In this document: one piece after another, positions 36,358 to 45,876 of the stretch
Numbering within the stretch: the stretch's first letter is position 1
Layout: each line of letters opens with the position of its first letter
Notes under the pieces: generated by a model
Seen by the model: the letters and a program-made list of their open reading frames with translations, nothing else
Database searches by the model: none
Told to the model about the DNA's origin: nothing
Translations under genes and position numbers: made by a program
Assembly: GCA_905373835.1 (NCBI GenBank)
Contig: CAJPUN010000001.1
Coordinates: 124,001-188,000 of the forward strand
DNA from: Candidatus Saccharimonadota bacterium
Lineage (GTDB): Bacteria > Patescibacteriota > Saccharimonadia > Saccharimonadales > Saccharimonadaceae
Direction of reading: 5' to 3'
DNA length: 64,000 nt

Positions 36358-36924
36358 TTAGTCAGCTAAACCATCAGTTTTTGAATCAAATAAAGGTGTT
36401 GATAGGCTTGTATCGTCTTTTGAGTATATTGACATCTCGATCTTATTTACACTAGGCATGAATACTTTAGCTATATATGATAATTGCTGGTTACGATTAA
36501 GAATAATGTCAAAAGTAACTGTCGTTTCCCCCGTTTTTTTGTCTATTATTTGCTTGTAGCTGTCGAAATTGATAGTTACTTCAGAAATTACTTTCTCTTT
36601 TTTGGCAGCACGCTTATCTGAGTATTTTTTGATATATACTTTATATTGACCAACTTGCGGTTCAGTAAAGCCATGATTTAGTAATTCAGATAACCCAAGA
36701 TAAACGATATCATTACGAGAACGGTATCGTTCAGGTACACGGCCTGGTGGATTATAGACAGTTTCACCCGAGTAAGGGTCTGTATATGAATTTACTTTTG
36801 ATTGATCTTCAGTTTTTTTTGATTGCGATGGGGTGAGCCACCACCAAAGAAGAGTGACAACACTAAGAATTGCTACGATAATAGCAGATAGTATAAAAAG
36901 CTGTTTTTTGACTGAGCTATCCAT
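36358..36924 (-). CDS. Membrane-anchored hypothetical protein of the secretion cluster
   Basis: The family is not recognised. The 188-residue product has a short N-terminus, one membrane helix with three Trp (about residues 9-30) and an external domain with YTDPYSGETVYNPPGRVPE and alternating strands. It is likely a signal-anchored surface or assembly protein. It is the last gene of the type IV secretion-like cluster, 19 nt after the lysozyme/C39 gene. Composition is clearly AT-rich relative to recF. Confidence 0.65.
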   Translation of the reverse strand: MDSSVKKQLFILSAIIVAILSVVTLLWWWLTPSQSKKTEDQSKVNSYTDPYSGETVYNPPGRVPERYRSRNDIVYLGLSELLNHGFTEPQVGQYKVYIKKYSDKRAAKKEKVISEVTINFDSYKQIIDKKTGETTVTFDIILNRNQQLSYIAKVFMPSVNKIEMSIYSKDDTSLSTPLFDSKTDGLAD

Positions 36925-36943
36925 AGTTTAATTTAAACCTCCA

Positions 36944-38185
36944 TTATTTTGTTATAGCCCAAACATTACCCTGCCGTGCATAGGGAAGGATTGCATTGGG
37001 GTCCCACTCCTTTTTGCTGTTCTCTTGCCCAGCTTGTCCATTTGAATCAGCAATTTTCCACTTGCCGTCATTTGTTACTCCACGGATAACAATAAAGTGC
37101 CCGCCAGCAATAAAAGGTGAAGGACCAGCCCCAGACATATTAACTAGTGCACCACCACGGAGTGCTTCGTTGATTGCAGTGACATCATTTGCAATATTCT
37201 TGGCTTTAAGTCCCCAATGTTCGGCAAGCTTTGGACTTACATCCCAAGAGCTACCCCACTCATGGGCCATTCCGTTATCTGCAGCAAACTTTGATGTCTC
37301 TTCTGGTGTTACCTTTTTACCAGTCATTGCTGTAATAATGTTCGACATAGCAGAAGGGCCACATCCTGCTGAGCAAATAGTGTTGGAGCCATAAGAGAGA
37401 TTAGCCCATGGTTGGTCACATTGGTTATGAACAATAAAGCTATCGTCCATATATGATCCCCCACCATTACTGCCTCCTATCCCAGTACAATTTGATCCTG
37501 AAGATTGAGATCCACCACTCCCCGATGATGAGCTACCACCTGACGAGGAAGAGTCGGGAATTTTTGATTGAAAACTGGTGTATATCTCGTTTGCATACTG
37601 TGCACGCTTTCCTTCTTCCCCAGCTCCGTATCGTTCAAATTTTTCTCCAAATTCGACAGCTAATTTGCCAACGTCAGAACCGGAATCGTTCTTAATGGCT
37701 TCTAAGCCGGCCTTCTCTACTCCATTTAACTCTTCCCAGAGAAACTCTAATTGTGTTTCAAGGGTGTTGTAATTACTCTTTGCTTTAAGATTATTTTTGC
37801 GTCCGCCAAGCCATTGTGCGATACCGTAAGCACCAATACTATTTTCGATAGTTGGGTTAATTCTTGACTCTTGTTCTAGATTTCCTGCAATTGCCGCTGC
37901 TTGCTTGAGGGATAAACCCTTACCAACGAAGAATCGTAAAACCTTTTCAATATTGTCATTTCCAACAAGAGCAGTACCAGCACCTGCACCACCCTCGCCA
38001 ACACCAGTGAGGCATCCTTTAATGCTATAAAACCTAATTGCCTGCATGGGGTATGAAGCTGGTGATAATTCGGCATAAACAAAAGATGGTTGGACTATTA
38101 CCATAAGACTAGCAAAGATGAGAGCTAAAAACCTATTTTTTTTAGCCGTCGTAAATATGGAAAATGTTTTCTTATGATGCTGCAT
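36944..38185 (-). CDS. Secreted wall hydrolase: lysozyme-like plus C39-like peptidase
   Basis: The 413-residue product has an N-terminal signal peptide (to about residue 38). A phage-tail lysozyme-type domain (about 80-210) follows with GNLEQESRINP and GAYGIAQWLG, where a Glu would be catalytic. A Ser/Gly linker and a C39-like papain-fold domain (about 247-413) complete it, with the Cys in SAGCGPSAMSN, the His in GGHFIVIRG and the Asp in IADSNG. It would cut both glycan and peptide bonds of peptidoglycan, as VirB1/CwlT-type proteins do for secretion machines. It overlaps the preceding gene by 14 nt. Confidence 0.82.
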   Translation of the reverse strand: MQHHKKTFSIFTTAKKNRFLALIFASLMVIVQPSFVYAELSPASYPMQAIRFYSIKGCLTGVGEGGAGAGTALVGNDNIEKVLRFFVGKGLSLKQAAAIAGNLEQESRINPTIENSIGAYGIAQWLGGRKNNLKAKSNYNTLETQLEFLWEELNGVEKAGLEAIKNDSGSDVGKLAVEFGEKFERYGAGEEGKRAQYANEIYTSFQSKIPDSSSSGGSSSSGSGGSQSSGSNCTGIGGSNGGGSYMDDSFIVHNQCDQPWANLSYGSNTICSAGCGPSAMSNIITAMTGKKVTPEETSKFAADNGMAHEWGSSWDVSPKLAEHWGLKAKNIANDVTAINEALRGGALVNMSGAGPSPFIAGGHFIVIRGVTNDGKWKIADSNGQAGQENSKKEWDPNAILPYARQGNVWAITK

Positions 38186-41135
38186 TTCCTTGTCCTAGAT
38201 CGATATGTAAGTGGTTACAAGAATCATCAAACGATTGCCATCCCTTTTGAGTGATAGCATTGTTTAATGCACCACGTGCTCCTCCACAGGTTGACTGGCC
38301 AATACCACCACCTTGAGGTAGCGCATTTGCATTGATCAACTCCTGTACTGCTTGAGCACATTCCTCACCAGCACCATCACCGCAGGAGCCAATTGGACTT
38401 AAGTCAACGGCTCTACCTCGGGGGTGTTGGCTATACCCTCCTGCTGTCATTTGTGTGCGCATAAGAGACGACACTGTGATCTTATGTTTTTGGCCAATTA
38501 GGAGAATGACTTGAAGAATCTGCGGGTCAACATTACGACTATATTGGGTTGGTACCGAATCTGGTATAGCTGGCTGGCCTTTTGCGGTATTTTCAATCTG
38601 GCTCTTAGGAGTTGTTTCGCCAGAGTTCCAGCCATAGTCTGCGACAGTGATGTTTTGGCTGTCTAAAATTTGCTGAGCAAGAGATTTAGCATCACCTGAG
38701 GGGAGCGATCCACCTTGAGATTGCTGTTGCCCTTGAGAATTGCTACCACCATCATCAACAGGTGGGTTGTCCATAGTGTCAACAACCCTTTGGTCGATAG
38801 TAAACAAAGCAGCCAGCTTTTTTTCCTCAGAATCAAACTTACAGTAACTAACATCAACACCATTTTCGCCAGTACCTGAGCCGCATTTCTCCTGCCACTC
38901 CTTAAGCGTACCACCAGTTGCTTCACCCGTTTCTTCGTTATACTGACCTGCAAGAGCATCTGCGACTTCCGAAGGATCTTTATCTAAGTCTAGAGCTCCA
39001 CGAGACACGCTACAAAATGATTCTGCGCCAACACCCTTTAAGTTTGGGTCGTCACATGAGTTCCAAATCTTTGCAACTTTATCATCTTCCGCGTATGCCT
39101 GAGTGCCAAGTAGAGCAGGAAAAATATTCTTTGTTAGAGAAAGCATACTATTAGTAAAATTACCTAAACTAGAGAAACTACTCATATAAGGTATAAACGA
39201 ACTATAAATACTACCCATGAAGGTGTAAGGTGATGAGATATCGAATGGGCTATGATTGAGCCTATATTCTTGAGCATATGCTAAGTTAAGTTTAGCAGCT
39301 TCACGCTTATATGCGATTGTTTGGTCTGTGGTTAATACACCATTACCACCAGCTGCAGCTGATTCAGAAAACATATGTAATATACCGCTAGACATTGCAT
39401 CACCAGCATCTTCTCCTATCGTAGAACTATCCACTAGTGTTCCTGCCATGGTATTAATAAGTTTGCCGAGAATTGGAGCCATAATACTTGATATGACAGG
39501 TGCAGCCATTTCTGATACAAGCTGGCCAACAATGCTTGTCCAACCTCCAGCTACACTCAGGAGGAGCTGACCTGCACTACTGTTGATGCCCGTACATGAT
39601 GTTTTAAGGATACCAATATTAGCGCCAAGTGCGTTAGCAAGGCCATTCATTTTACGCGCCCATCCACCACCTGGAACATACTGAGTCCAGTTTGAGGTAT
39701 CTGACGAAACTAAATCGTTATACATAATTTGCTTATAGCCATGGCTTTCAGGAGCAGATCGTTTTGTAATCTTACCTTCTTTATTAACCCTTGTTGCCAT
39801 AAATTTAGCTCCTAATTCGGCCATAGGTATATAGTTGTTTGTTCCAGCTCTTGCATGATCTGCGGCGGCAGCAAACAAAGTTGTAAATTGGATGAATTGC
39901 TCCATTTGAATAGCCCGAATTGTTTTACTGATAGATTGGGCACCGTCTTGTACCATACAAAGCCCACCAGCAAGCATTGCAGCAATATTGCCATTTTTGC
40001 CGACACCCTCTTTGATGAGCTTGGCGGCAGCCTCTTTGCTAACTGACTTTGATGCACCTTCAGCACCTTCACCAACTATCTTTTTCGCTTCGTTGCCAAT
40101 ATCAGTATCTTCGGTTATCTTTTCTTTCCCTTCTTCGTCGGATTCCTTCGCTTCGTATTTACCCTTTACTTCTTTCCCTTTGACGGCATTATCAATACCT
40201 TCATCGACTTGTTTTTTGTTTTTTGCTTCGGCTAGACGATCTTTTTTTGTAAGTTTCCACTTTTTTCTAAGATTAGCAGCTACTTTATCAGAAAACACTA
40301 CCCAGCGAGGTGCGTAAACTTCGTGAATTATAGAGCGGACTTCCGTATCCTGGAAAAAGTTTTTTCTAAAGTCTGGCGAATCAATAACTTTTTTTGTACC
40401 ATCACTACGTGTAATGCGCAATTGGTCTGGTTTTACACCTAATAAGCCAACATCCTCACTCTTTATAACCTTACCATCTTTGAGAGCTTCGATTCTTCTG
40501 TTTTTTTCAAACCGTTTAATCATATACTTTGACAAACGACCATAGCGTTGGCAGACACGAAGTGTGGAGCATATACCACCAGTCGCCTTACCTTCGATAC
40601 GCTGATACATAATCTTATGAGCACGCTTTTCAAAGCTGGTACTTTGTGAATCCCACTTGATGACTGAATTTTGCAACCAGTGCGAAAGAGAAAGACTGGC
40701 AAAATTTGCTGGCGTCATAGCAAGGAAACTACCCCCACCAAACATCATAATAGCGAGAGTGATTAAAGGCTTATTTCGTGCACCAGTTATTGTACCGCGT
40801 ACTTTACCAAAGAGAGAGGTTGATTTACTAGAAGCGGCAGTATTTACAGGTGAGACATTTGTATTCCACCCTCCTCCTGGCGCGCCTTCCTGGCCTCGGA
40901 CGGAGTTGGCATAGTCGCTGCCAGTTGCGCCAGTGCTGCTGGCGTTGCTATGGGCGGATGAGCCACTCCCGCTGTTCTCGCGCGACTGGAGGTCTTGGGC
41001 GGTGTTGGATTGGCTATAATCACCACTGCCAGCATGATTATTTCGGCCAGCGAAGGTGTCGTTGCTCCAATGCGTATTCCCCGGATTATGCCGGTCGAGA
41101 TCGGGTTTTTGCTGGGAGGGGATGGGGGTAGGCAT
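38172..41135 (-). CDS. Large membrane protein with C-terminal M15-like peptidase domain
   Basis: This 987-residue protein starts with about 125 disordered Ser/Gly/Asn-rich residues. A membrane helix follows (about 133-158), then a long charged region and a further hydrophobic part with several helices (about 520-600). The last 90 residues contain HPRGRAVDL and NHLHIDL, the Hx6D and HxH zinc ligands of M15-type (D-Ala-D-Ala-type) peptidases. It is probably a VirB6/8-like or cell-surface component that also trims peptidoglycan. Codon use changes from GC-rich to AT-rich after about residue 95. It lies 4 nt after virB4. Confidence 0.7.
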   Translation of the reverse strand: MPTPIPSQQKPDLDRHNPGNTHWSNDTFAGRNNHAGSGDYSQSNTAQDLQSRENSGSGSSAHSNASSTGATGSDYANSVRGQEGAPGGGWNTNVSPVNTAASSKSTSLFGKVRGTITGARNKPLITLAIMMFGGGSFLAMTPANFASLSLSHWLQNSVIKWDSQSTSFEKRAHKIMYQRIEGKATGGICSTLRVCQRYGRLSKYMIKRFEKNRRIEALKDGKVIKSEDVGLLGVKPDQLRITRSDGTKKVIDSPDFRKNFFQDTEVRSIIHEVYAPRWVVFSDKVAANLRKKWKLTKKDRLAEAKNKKQVDEGIDNAVKGKEVKGKYEAKESDEEGKEKITEDTDIGNEAKKIVGEGAEGASKSVSKEAAAKLIKEGVGKNGNIAAMLAGGLCMVQDGAQSISKTIRAIQMEQFIQFTTLFAAAADHARAGTNNYIPMAELGAKFMATRVNKEGKITKRSAPESHGYKQIMYNDLVSSDTSNWTQYVPGGGWARKMNGLANALGANIGILKTSCTGINSSAGQLLLSVAGGWTSIVGQLVSEMAAPVISSIMAPILGKLINTMAGTLVDSSTIGEDAGDAMSSGILHMFSESAAAGGNGVLTTDQTIAYKREAAKLNLAYAQEYRLNHSPFDISSPYTFMGSIYSSFIPYMSSFSSLGNFTNSMLSLTKNIFPALLGTQAYAEDDKVAKIWNSCDDPNLKGVGAESFCSVSRGALDLDKDPSEVADALAGQYNEETGEATGGTLKEWQEKCGSGTGENGVDVSYCKFDSEEKKLAALFTIDQRVVDTMDNPPVDDGGSNSQGQQQSQGGSLPSGDAKSLAQQILDSQNITVADYGWNSGETTPKSQIENTAKGQPAIPDSVPTQYSRNVDPQILQVILLIGQKHKITVSSLMRTQMTAGGYSQHPRGRAVDLSPIGSCGDGAGEECAQAVQELINANALPQGGGIGQSTCGGARGALNNAITQKGWQSFDDSCNHLHIDLGQGNAAS

Positions 41136-41139
41136 GGGA

Positions 41140-42975
41140 CTACGACCTCACTGGCTGCTGGTATAAGCTGTTATTGGCCACCGGGTTGGTGGTGATGAAT
41201 TGTGTCTCGGTCTCGCTGGCGAAGATGCGGATATGGACGTGGTTTTGCCCAGCAAAGAAGAGGCCATCGCCCACAGGGAAGTTAGACAGGCGCTTACGCT
41301 CCTCCTCGGTGAGCTTAAAGACCTCAGCTAGCACATCCACTGCACTGGTCGATTGCTTTAGCAAAAGCTGGAGTGAGCTGTTTGCCACAATGGCCCGGCC
41401 CTTCTCGCTCCCCATAAAGTCCTCTACGTCCTGCGTGATGGTCGTCAAGCCCAGAGAGTACTTACGGGCTCGCTTGGCTAGGCTATGGAGAAACTCCGCC
41501 GAGTCTTCGTACTTCATCAGCTGCCAGGCCTCATCAACGATCAGCATCCGCCGGCGCTGTACGGTGCGAGCGATATTCCAGATGTGGCTCAGCACAATAT
41601 ACATCGCTACTGGCCGCAGGTCGTCTTCGAGGTCGCGGATGTTAAACACGACCATGCTGTTATTAATATCAACATTGCTTTGCTGGCTAAAGATGCCAGC
41701 AAAGGTACCTGTGGTGTATTTGCGCAGGCGCTGGGCTAGTGACGGCCCTGCCCCACCCATGTGGAGGAGAGTATCGTAGAGGTCGATGATCGTCGGTGGC
41801 TGAGAATTATGTGTCAGTGGGTCGCTGGTAATACCAGCCCGGGCATAGGTATCGATGAGCGCTTGGTCGAGATCAGCCTCTTCAGCTGGGCTGAGCAAGG
41901 CAATCTGTTGCCCACCCACCAACGTGCCGCCCAACATGAGCTTGAAGAGCCGCTGCAGGGTGATGAGATTAGCGCGCAGGGCGTCGGTTGCTTCGTCGCT
42001 GTCGATTACTCGGGGGAGGTCAAAGGGGTTAATTCGCGTATCGCTGCTGAGGCTGAGGCGAATGTAACTGCCGCCGACTGCATCGGCCAGCTTCTGATAC
42101 TCGTTCTCTGGGTCGATGACGAGGATGTCGGTGCCAAGCATCATACTGCGCAGTGCCTCGAGCTTAACGGTGAAGGATTTACCAGCACCAGACTTCGCAA
42201 AGACGACCATATTCGCATTCTCAAGGCTAAAGCGGTCGAAGATAACCAGCCCTTGGTTGTGCTGGTTAACGCCATAGAGAATCCCTTCGCCGTCGCTCAG
42301 GTCGGCACTGGTAAAGGGAAAGCTCGTGCTCACCGCGCCAGTGTTCATGTTGCGGCGGACTTGCAGCTGGTCGGTCATTTGGGGGATGGTACTGTTGAGG
42401 CCTTGCTCTTGTTGGTTACTGGCAGTTTTGCTGTAGACCATATTTTGGCCAAAGATTGTCTCGATGACGTGCTGGACAAAGCTCAGCTCCTCGAGGCTAT
42501 CAGCATAGAGCGTGACGTAAAGCCCAAAACGGAAGAAGCGCTCCGCTCCAAGCTGTAGCTGGTCGCGCAATTCCTCGGCATCGGCCAGGGCAGCCTCGCG
42601 GGCTGGGTCACGCACCTTACCCTTCTCGGAGTTAAGCGCCATATCGGCCTCAAGTTGCGTCACCTTCTTGCGGAGGTTATTAAGGACGATCTCTGTCTCG
42701 ACGGGGTAGATAAACATGCTAATATCAAGCACTTGGTCGATGTTGATCAGCCCTGATAGCCAGCCTGTGTAGAGTTCACGCGGGTAACCGTAGATGTAGA
42801 GTGTGCGGCCATATTTGGTGCCAATACGGAAGTACGTGCTGTGGATCTCCAGACTGCTGGGCGCGATTAGGTCGCGCAGTGTCGTCATACCCTTGATAAA
42901 GGCTTCTTCTACCTCTGCTTGCTCGCGCTCGCGCTGCTGGGCAGCAATGTCGATTGGGTCGGGTCGTCGTGCCAT
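41140..42975 (-). CDS. virB4: Type IV secretion ATPase VirB4
   Basis: The 611-residue ATPase powers pilus or channel assembly in type IV secretion systems. It has Walker A FAKSGAGKSFT around residue 255 and Walker B RMLIVDEAWQLM around residue 480, plus the family segments ILVIDPENEYQKL and TITQDVEDFM. It begins MARRPDPIDIAAQQ with a short cytoplasmic coiled segment. It overlaps the TraC-like gene by 1 nt and is followed after 4 nt by the M15-domain gene. Composition is host-like. Confidence 0.93.
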   Translation of the reverse strand: MARRPDPIDIAAQQREREQAEVEEAFIKGMTTLRDLIAPSSLEIHSTYFRIGTKYGRTLYIYGYPRELYTGWLSGLINIDQVLDISMFIYPVETEIVLNNLRKKVTQLEADMALNSEKGKVRDPAREAALADAEELRDQLQLGAERFFRFGLYVTLYADSLEELSFVQHVIETIFGQNMVYSKTASNQQEQGLNSTIPQMTDQLQVRRNMNTGAVSTSFPFTSADLSDGEGILYGVNQHNQGLVIFDRFSLENANMVVFAKSGAGKSFTVKLEALRSMMLGTDILVIDPENEYQKLADAVGGSYIRLSLSSDTRINPFDLPRVIDSDEATDALRANLITLQRLFKLMLGGTLVGGQQIALLSPAEEADLDQALIDTYARAGITSDPLTHNSQPPTIIDLYDTLLHMGGAGPSLAQRLRKYTTGTFAGIFSQQSNVDINNSMVVFNIRDLEDDLRPVAMYIVLSHIWNIARTVQRRRMLIVDEAWQLMKYEDSAEFLHSLAKRARKYSLGLTTITQDVEDFMGSEKGRAIVANSSLQLLLKQSTSAVDVLAEVFKLTEEERKRLSNFPVGDGLFFAGQNHVHIRIFASETETQFITTNPVANNSLYQQPVRS

Positions 42976-43934
42976 TAAAAATCTCCTTTGTGATATGCTG
43001 TCGAGGTTGGGACGGCTCCCTCACCCTTGCGGACGAAGGTGGAAGTCACGTTATTAAAGTCGCCCAGTGGCTCGCGCACCGCCGTGTCGGGGTTGTACAT
43101 GTTGTAATAGAGGGTACCGAGCTCTTTAGTCTTGAGCTGCACTGCCCGCACACCAATCTGCATCAAGCCATTAAGGATGGTGTCGGCGCGGTTGCGAATC
43201 TCTTCGCGGGCTCGCTCGTAAGTTTCTTTGCTAATCTTCGTCACGGTGTTGGTGTTCTTGGGAGCGAAGAGCTTGGTGAAGAACCCTTTACTCTGGTCGA
43301 GAATTGTCCCCTCCCCTGCTGGGTAATACGGGATGACGACGTAGAAACTCTTGTCCATGATGTTGGCGTTTTGCGAGAGGTCGTCGATGAAGTTGATATA
43401 GTCTTCCATCAGTACGCTGAGCAGCATGTTGTCTTGGGTGCGCTGGATGGCGACCAGCTTATCCAAGTAAGGGCCAATATCCACCCGCTGCGAGCGGATG
43501 CAGATCTGCACTGGGAAGTATAGCGCATTGAGGAAGTTCTGGTAGCTATATTCTACCCCCTCGCGCTCACGAGCGCTCATCAGGTCAAAGTTGATCGACT
43601 CACAGGCGATGACGGCGCGAAAGCTACCATCACCCATAATAATCATATCATCACGTAATTCTGAAAGGAGGAGGCTATTCTGCGTAGTAGCGGGCTTGGG
43701 TGGAGCCTTTTTCTTGGTGTCTTGAGTGGGCTGATCATTCGTATTACCCTGCACAGCTGGTGGCTGAGCTGGTGTTTGCACTGCCGGATAATTACCCTGC
43801 GGCGGAGCGGGATACTGCGGATAATTAGCTGGTACCTGGCCCGCTGGCGCAGCGCCCTGGCCTTGGCTATAGCCAAACTGGCTGGGTGGCCCAGCTGGTG
43901 GCTGTTGATTGTTGGGCGAATTTGGCGACACCAC
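42975..43934 (-). CDS. TraC-like protein (VirB4 N-terminal region as a separate protein)
   Basis: The 319-residue protein has a Pro/Gln/Ala-rich N-terminal 75 residues. A domain follows like the N-terminal part of VirB4/TraC proteins (DDMIIMGDGSFRAVIACES, FLNALYFPVQICI). It has no Walker motifs, so it is not an ATPase. It immediately precedes virB4, overlapping by 1 nt, and likely pairs with it. It lies 15 nt after the PrgI gene, giving the PrgI-TraC-VirB4 order common in these bacteria. Confidence 0.8.
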   Translation of the reverse strand: MVSPNSPNNQQPPAGPPSQFGYSQGQGAAPAGQVPANYPQYPAPPQGNYPAVQTPAQPPAVQGNTNDQPTQDTKKKAPPKPATTQNSLLLSELRDDMIIMGDGSFRAVIACESINFDLMSAREREGVEYSYQNFLNALYFPVQICIRSQRVDIGPYLDKLVAIQRTQDNMLLSVLMEDYINFIDDLSQNANIMDKSFYVVIPYYPAGEGTILDQSKGFFTKLFAPKNTNTVTKISKETYERAREEIRNRADTILNGLMQIGVRAVQLKTKELGTLYYNMYNPDTAVREPLGDFNNVTSTFVRKGEGAVPTSTAYHKGDF

Positions 43935-43949
43935 TCTCCTTCTTATTTC

Positions 43950-45812
43950 TTAGCGCAAAGGGATGACTATCTCATCATCGTCATCATCCTGACTAGCCTG
44001 CTCTTGATGTTGAATCCGGTTGGCTTCATTGGCAATGGCAGCAACGGACAAATCAGAGTTGCTGGCTAGTCTAATTATATCAGGCGAGACGGTGTTTGTG
44101 CTAGTGTTTGGCGGCAGATTGTTGCGTTGCTGGGCGAGCTGCTCCTCACGCAGGCGTTCCTCGCGCGTGGGGGTTGTCTTGGCATAATAACTGGGGTCGA
44201 GCGGCTGGATGACCGACTGGTGAATACTGGGGTATGGGTTGTAGCGCACAGCCATATCGATGACATTTTTATCATCAGCCAGTGCTGAGCGCTCCCGGTA
44301 GGACACGGCAGCTGGGGTGGGTGCAGGAGCTAGCGTAGGCTGAGCCTGCGCGACGGGTGGCTGCTGAGTTGGTACTGGCTGCTGGGAAGGGTGTGGCGTA
44401 GGAGTGTGTGGATAATTGGGAGTTGGCGCTGCTGGGGTCGATTGCTCTGCAGGTGTTGAAGTGAAGGATGGCTGAGTATCGGTAGGAGGTGCTGCTTCAG
44501 CTGATGGGTAGCTGGGTGCAGTTGTGGTGCGCGTGGCTGGCTTTTGGGGTGGCACAAGCGGCACGGCATCGGTGCTGGGAGTGGCGTGCTGGCGCAGGTT
44601 AGCGTAGATCGCTTCGAAAGATGGTGCTTCTTCTGGTTTGGGCTCTGGCGCAGCTTCTGCTGTGGGCTTGGTCGGTGTGTAGGGCTTGCTCAGGGCATCG
44701 GGCAAGACCGAATCGTGTGGAATAACGGCCGGCAGTGCCATTGGCAGAGACTGGAGTGAGTCACGCTCTCGCGGCATAGGCTGGGGCTCGGCAGCAGGTG
44801 CTTCGTCACGCGGCGTGTCATCCACTGGAGAGAGCTCGTATACCTCAGTAGATTGCTGAGGTGGGTATGGGTTTGGTTGATCCTGGTAGGCGCTAGCATC
44901 GGGCAAAGGAGCTTGCTGATGCGACGATGCAGTGCGGTTCTCGGGGAAGCTCGTGGACGAATATGACACCGCTGGGCGCTGAGGCTCTGGTGCTGGGTAT
45001 GGCGGCTCTGGCATACGAGGCTGAGGCGGCGACACCGGCGCAAAGCCAGCATCATCAACGGGTGGCTGGTACGGAGGTGTAGCCTGTGGTGGGATAGTTG
45101 GAGCTGGCTGTGGTGCTGCCTGGTATGGTTGCGGCTGAGTCTGCGGCCATGCTGGCTGATATGGCACAGGAGCTTGCTGGAGTGGCTGCCCATCAGCTAC
45201 GGCAGGCAGCGCAGCCGCTGGGGCTTGCATGCGCTCGATGGCGGCTCGGCGCCGGGCTTGGTTTGATTGCTCAATGCGCCGCGTCATCGCCCGTGCTTCG
45301 CTACTGTTATCATCAAACATATCTGAGGTCTGCTGCGCCTCGAAGTATACATCACTAATCATCGACCCCTGTGCATCGGGCACACGAGTATGGCGGATAG
45401 ACCAGCCATGAGTATCGGCCAACTGCGACAGATACGCCAAGCGGCGCTCGGCCTCGTCTTGGCTGAGGTTCTTCGTTCGCTCAATCTCCACCTTCTCGGG
45501 CACTGTAATCTCGATGAGTGAGCTGATGCCATCGGGCTGCCACATGCGCCGGCGTGGCTTGGTGTAGAATGATATCACCGCCGCGAGGTAAACCTCCATT
45601 GGCTGATCCTTGCGCAGCGGCAAAGCTAGCGCACCAAACAGCAGAATAATCGGCACCGGAATAACCGCCAGTGGCAAAAACACTTGCGACAGCCCCCACG
45701 CTAGCGCAATCCCCGCCGCCGCAACCAGCAGATAAATAAACTGGCGAAAGCTAAACGGCCCAAGAATCTTATCCTCTGCCTCTACATCCTGCGCAACCTT
45801 ATATCTCGACAT
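43950..45812 (-). CDS. PrgI-family protein with long disordered tail
   Basis: The 620-residue product has a PrgI-type N-terminus: KILGPFSFRQFIYLLVAA, two membrane helices (about residues 24-67), then PLRKDQPMEVYLAAVISFY and KPRRRMWQPDG to about 100. A short helical region follows. Residues about 195-560 are dominated by Pro, Gln, Ala and Thr and are predicted disordered. PrgI proteins are VirB3-like partners of VirB4. The tail is far longer than the family's usual 100-150 residues. TATAAT lies 13 nt before the ATG. Confidence 0.82.
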   Translation of the reverse strand: MSRYKVAQDVEAEDKILGPFSFRQFIYLLVAAAGIALAWGLSQVFLPLAVIPVPIILLFGALALPLRKDQPMEVYLAAVISFYTKPRRRMWQPDGISSLIEITVPEKVEIERTKNLSQDEAERRLAYLSQLADTHGWSIRHTRVPDAQGSMISDVYFEAQQTSDMFDDNSSEARAMTRRIEQSNQARRRAAIERMQAPAAALPAVADGQPLQQAPVPYQPAWPQTQPQPYQAAPQPAPTIPPQATPPYQPPVDDAGFAPVSPPQPRMPEPPYPAPEPQRPAVSYSSTSFPENRTASSHQQAPLPDASAYQDQPNPYPPQQSTEVYELSPVDDTPRDEAPAAEPQPMPRERDSLQSLPMALPAVIPHDSVLPDALSKPYTPTKPTAEAAPEPKPEEAPSFEAIYANLRQHATPSTDAVPLVPPQKPATRTTTAPSYPSAEAAPPTDTQPSFTSTPAEQSTPAAPTPNYPHTPTPHPSQQPVPTQQPPVAQAQPTLAPAPTPAAVSYRERSALADDKNVIDMAVRYNPYPSIHQSVIQPLDPSYYAKTTPTREERLREEQLAQQRNNLPPNTSTNTVSPDIIRLASNSDLSVAAIANEANRIQHQEQASQDDDDDEIVIPLR

Positions 45813-45825
45813 AGCTTATGTATTT

Positions 45826-45831
45826 ATTATA
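45826..45831 (-). promoter_or_regulatory. -10 element of the prgI-virB4 sub-operon
   Basis: Minus-strand TATAAT, 13 nt upstream of the PrgI ATG, without a clear -35. It suggests the PrgI-TraC-VirB4 part can be transcribed on its own. Confidence 0.45.
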
Positions 45832-45876
45832 GCATGAGGGGGATGAGTGGAGAGAATACAGCAATACTTCGTTATT

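Noticed and set aside
41761..42558. 265-residue plus-strand frame opposite virB4
   Set aside because: It is antisense to the Walker A region of VirB4, with no independent signals.
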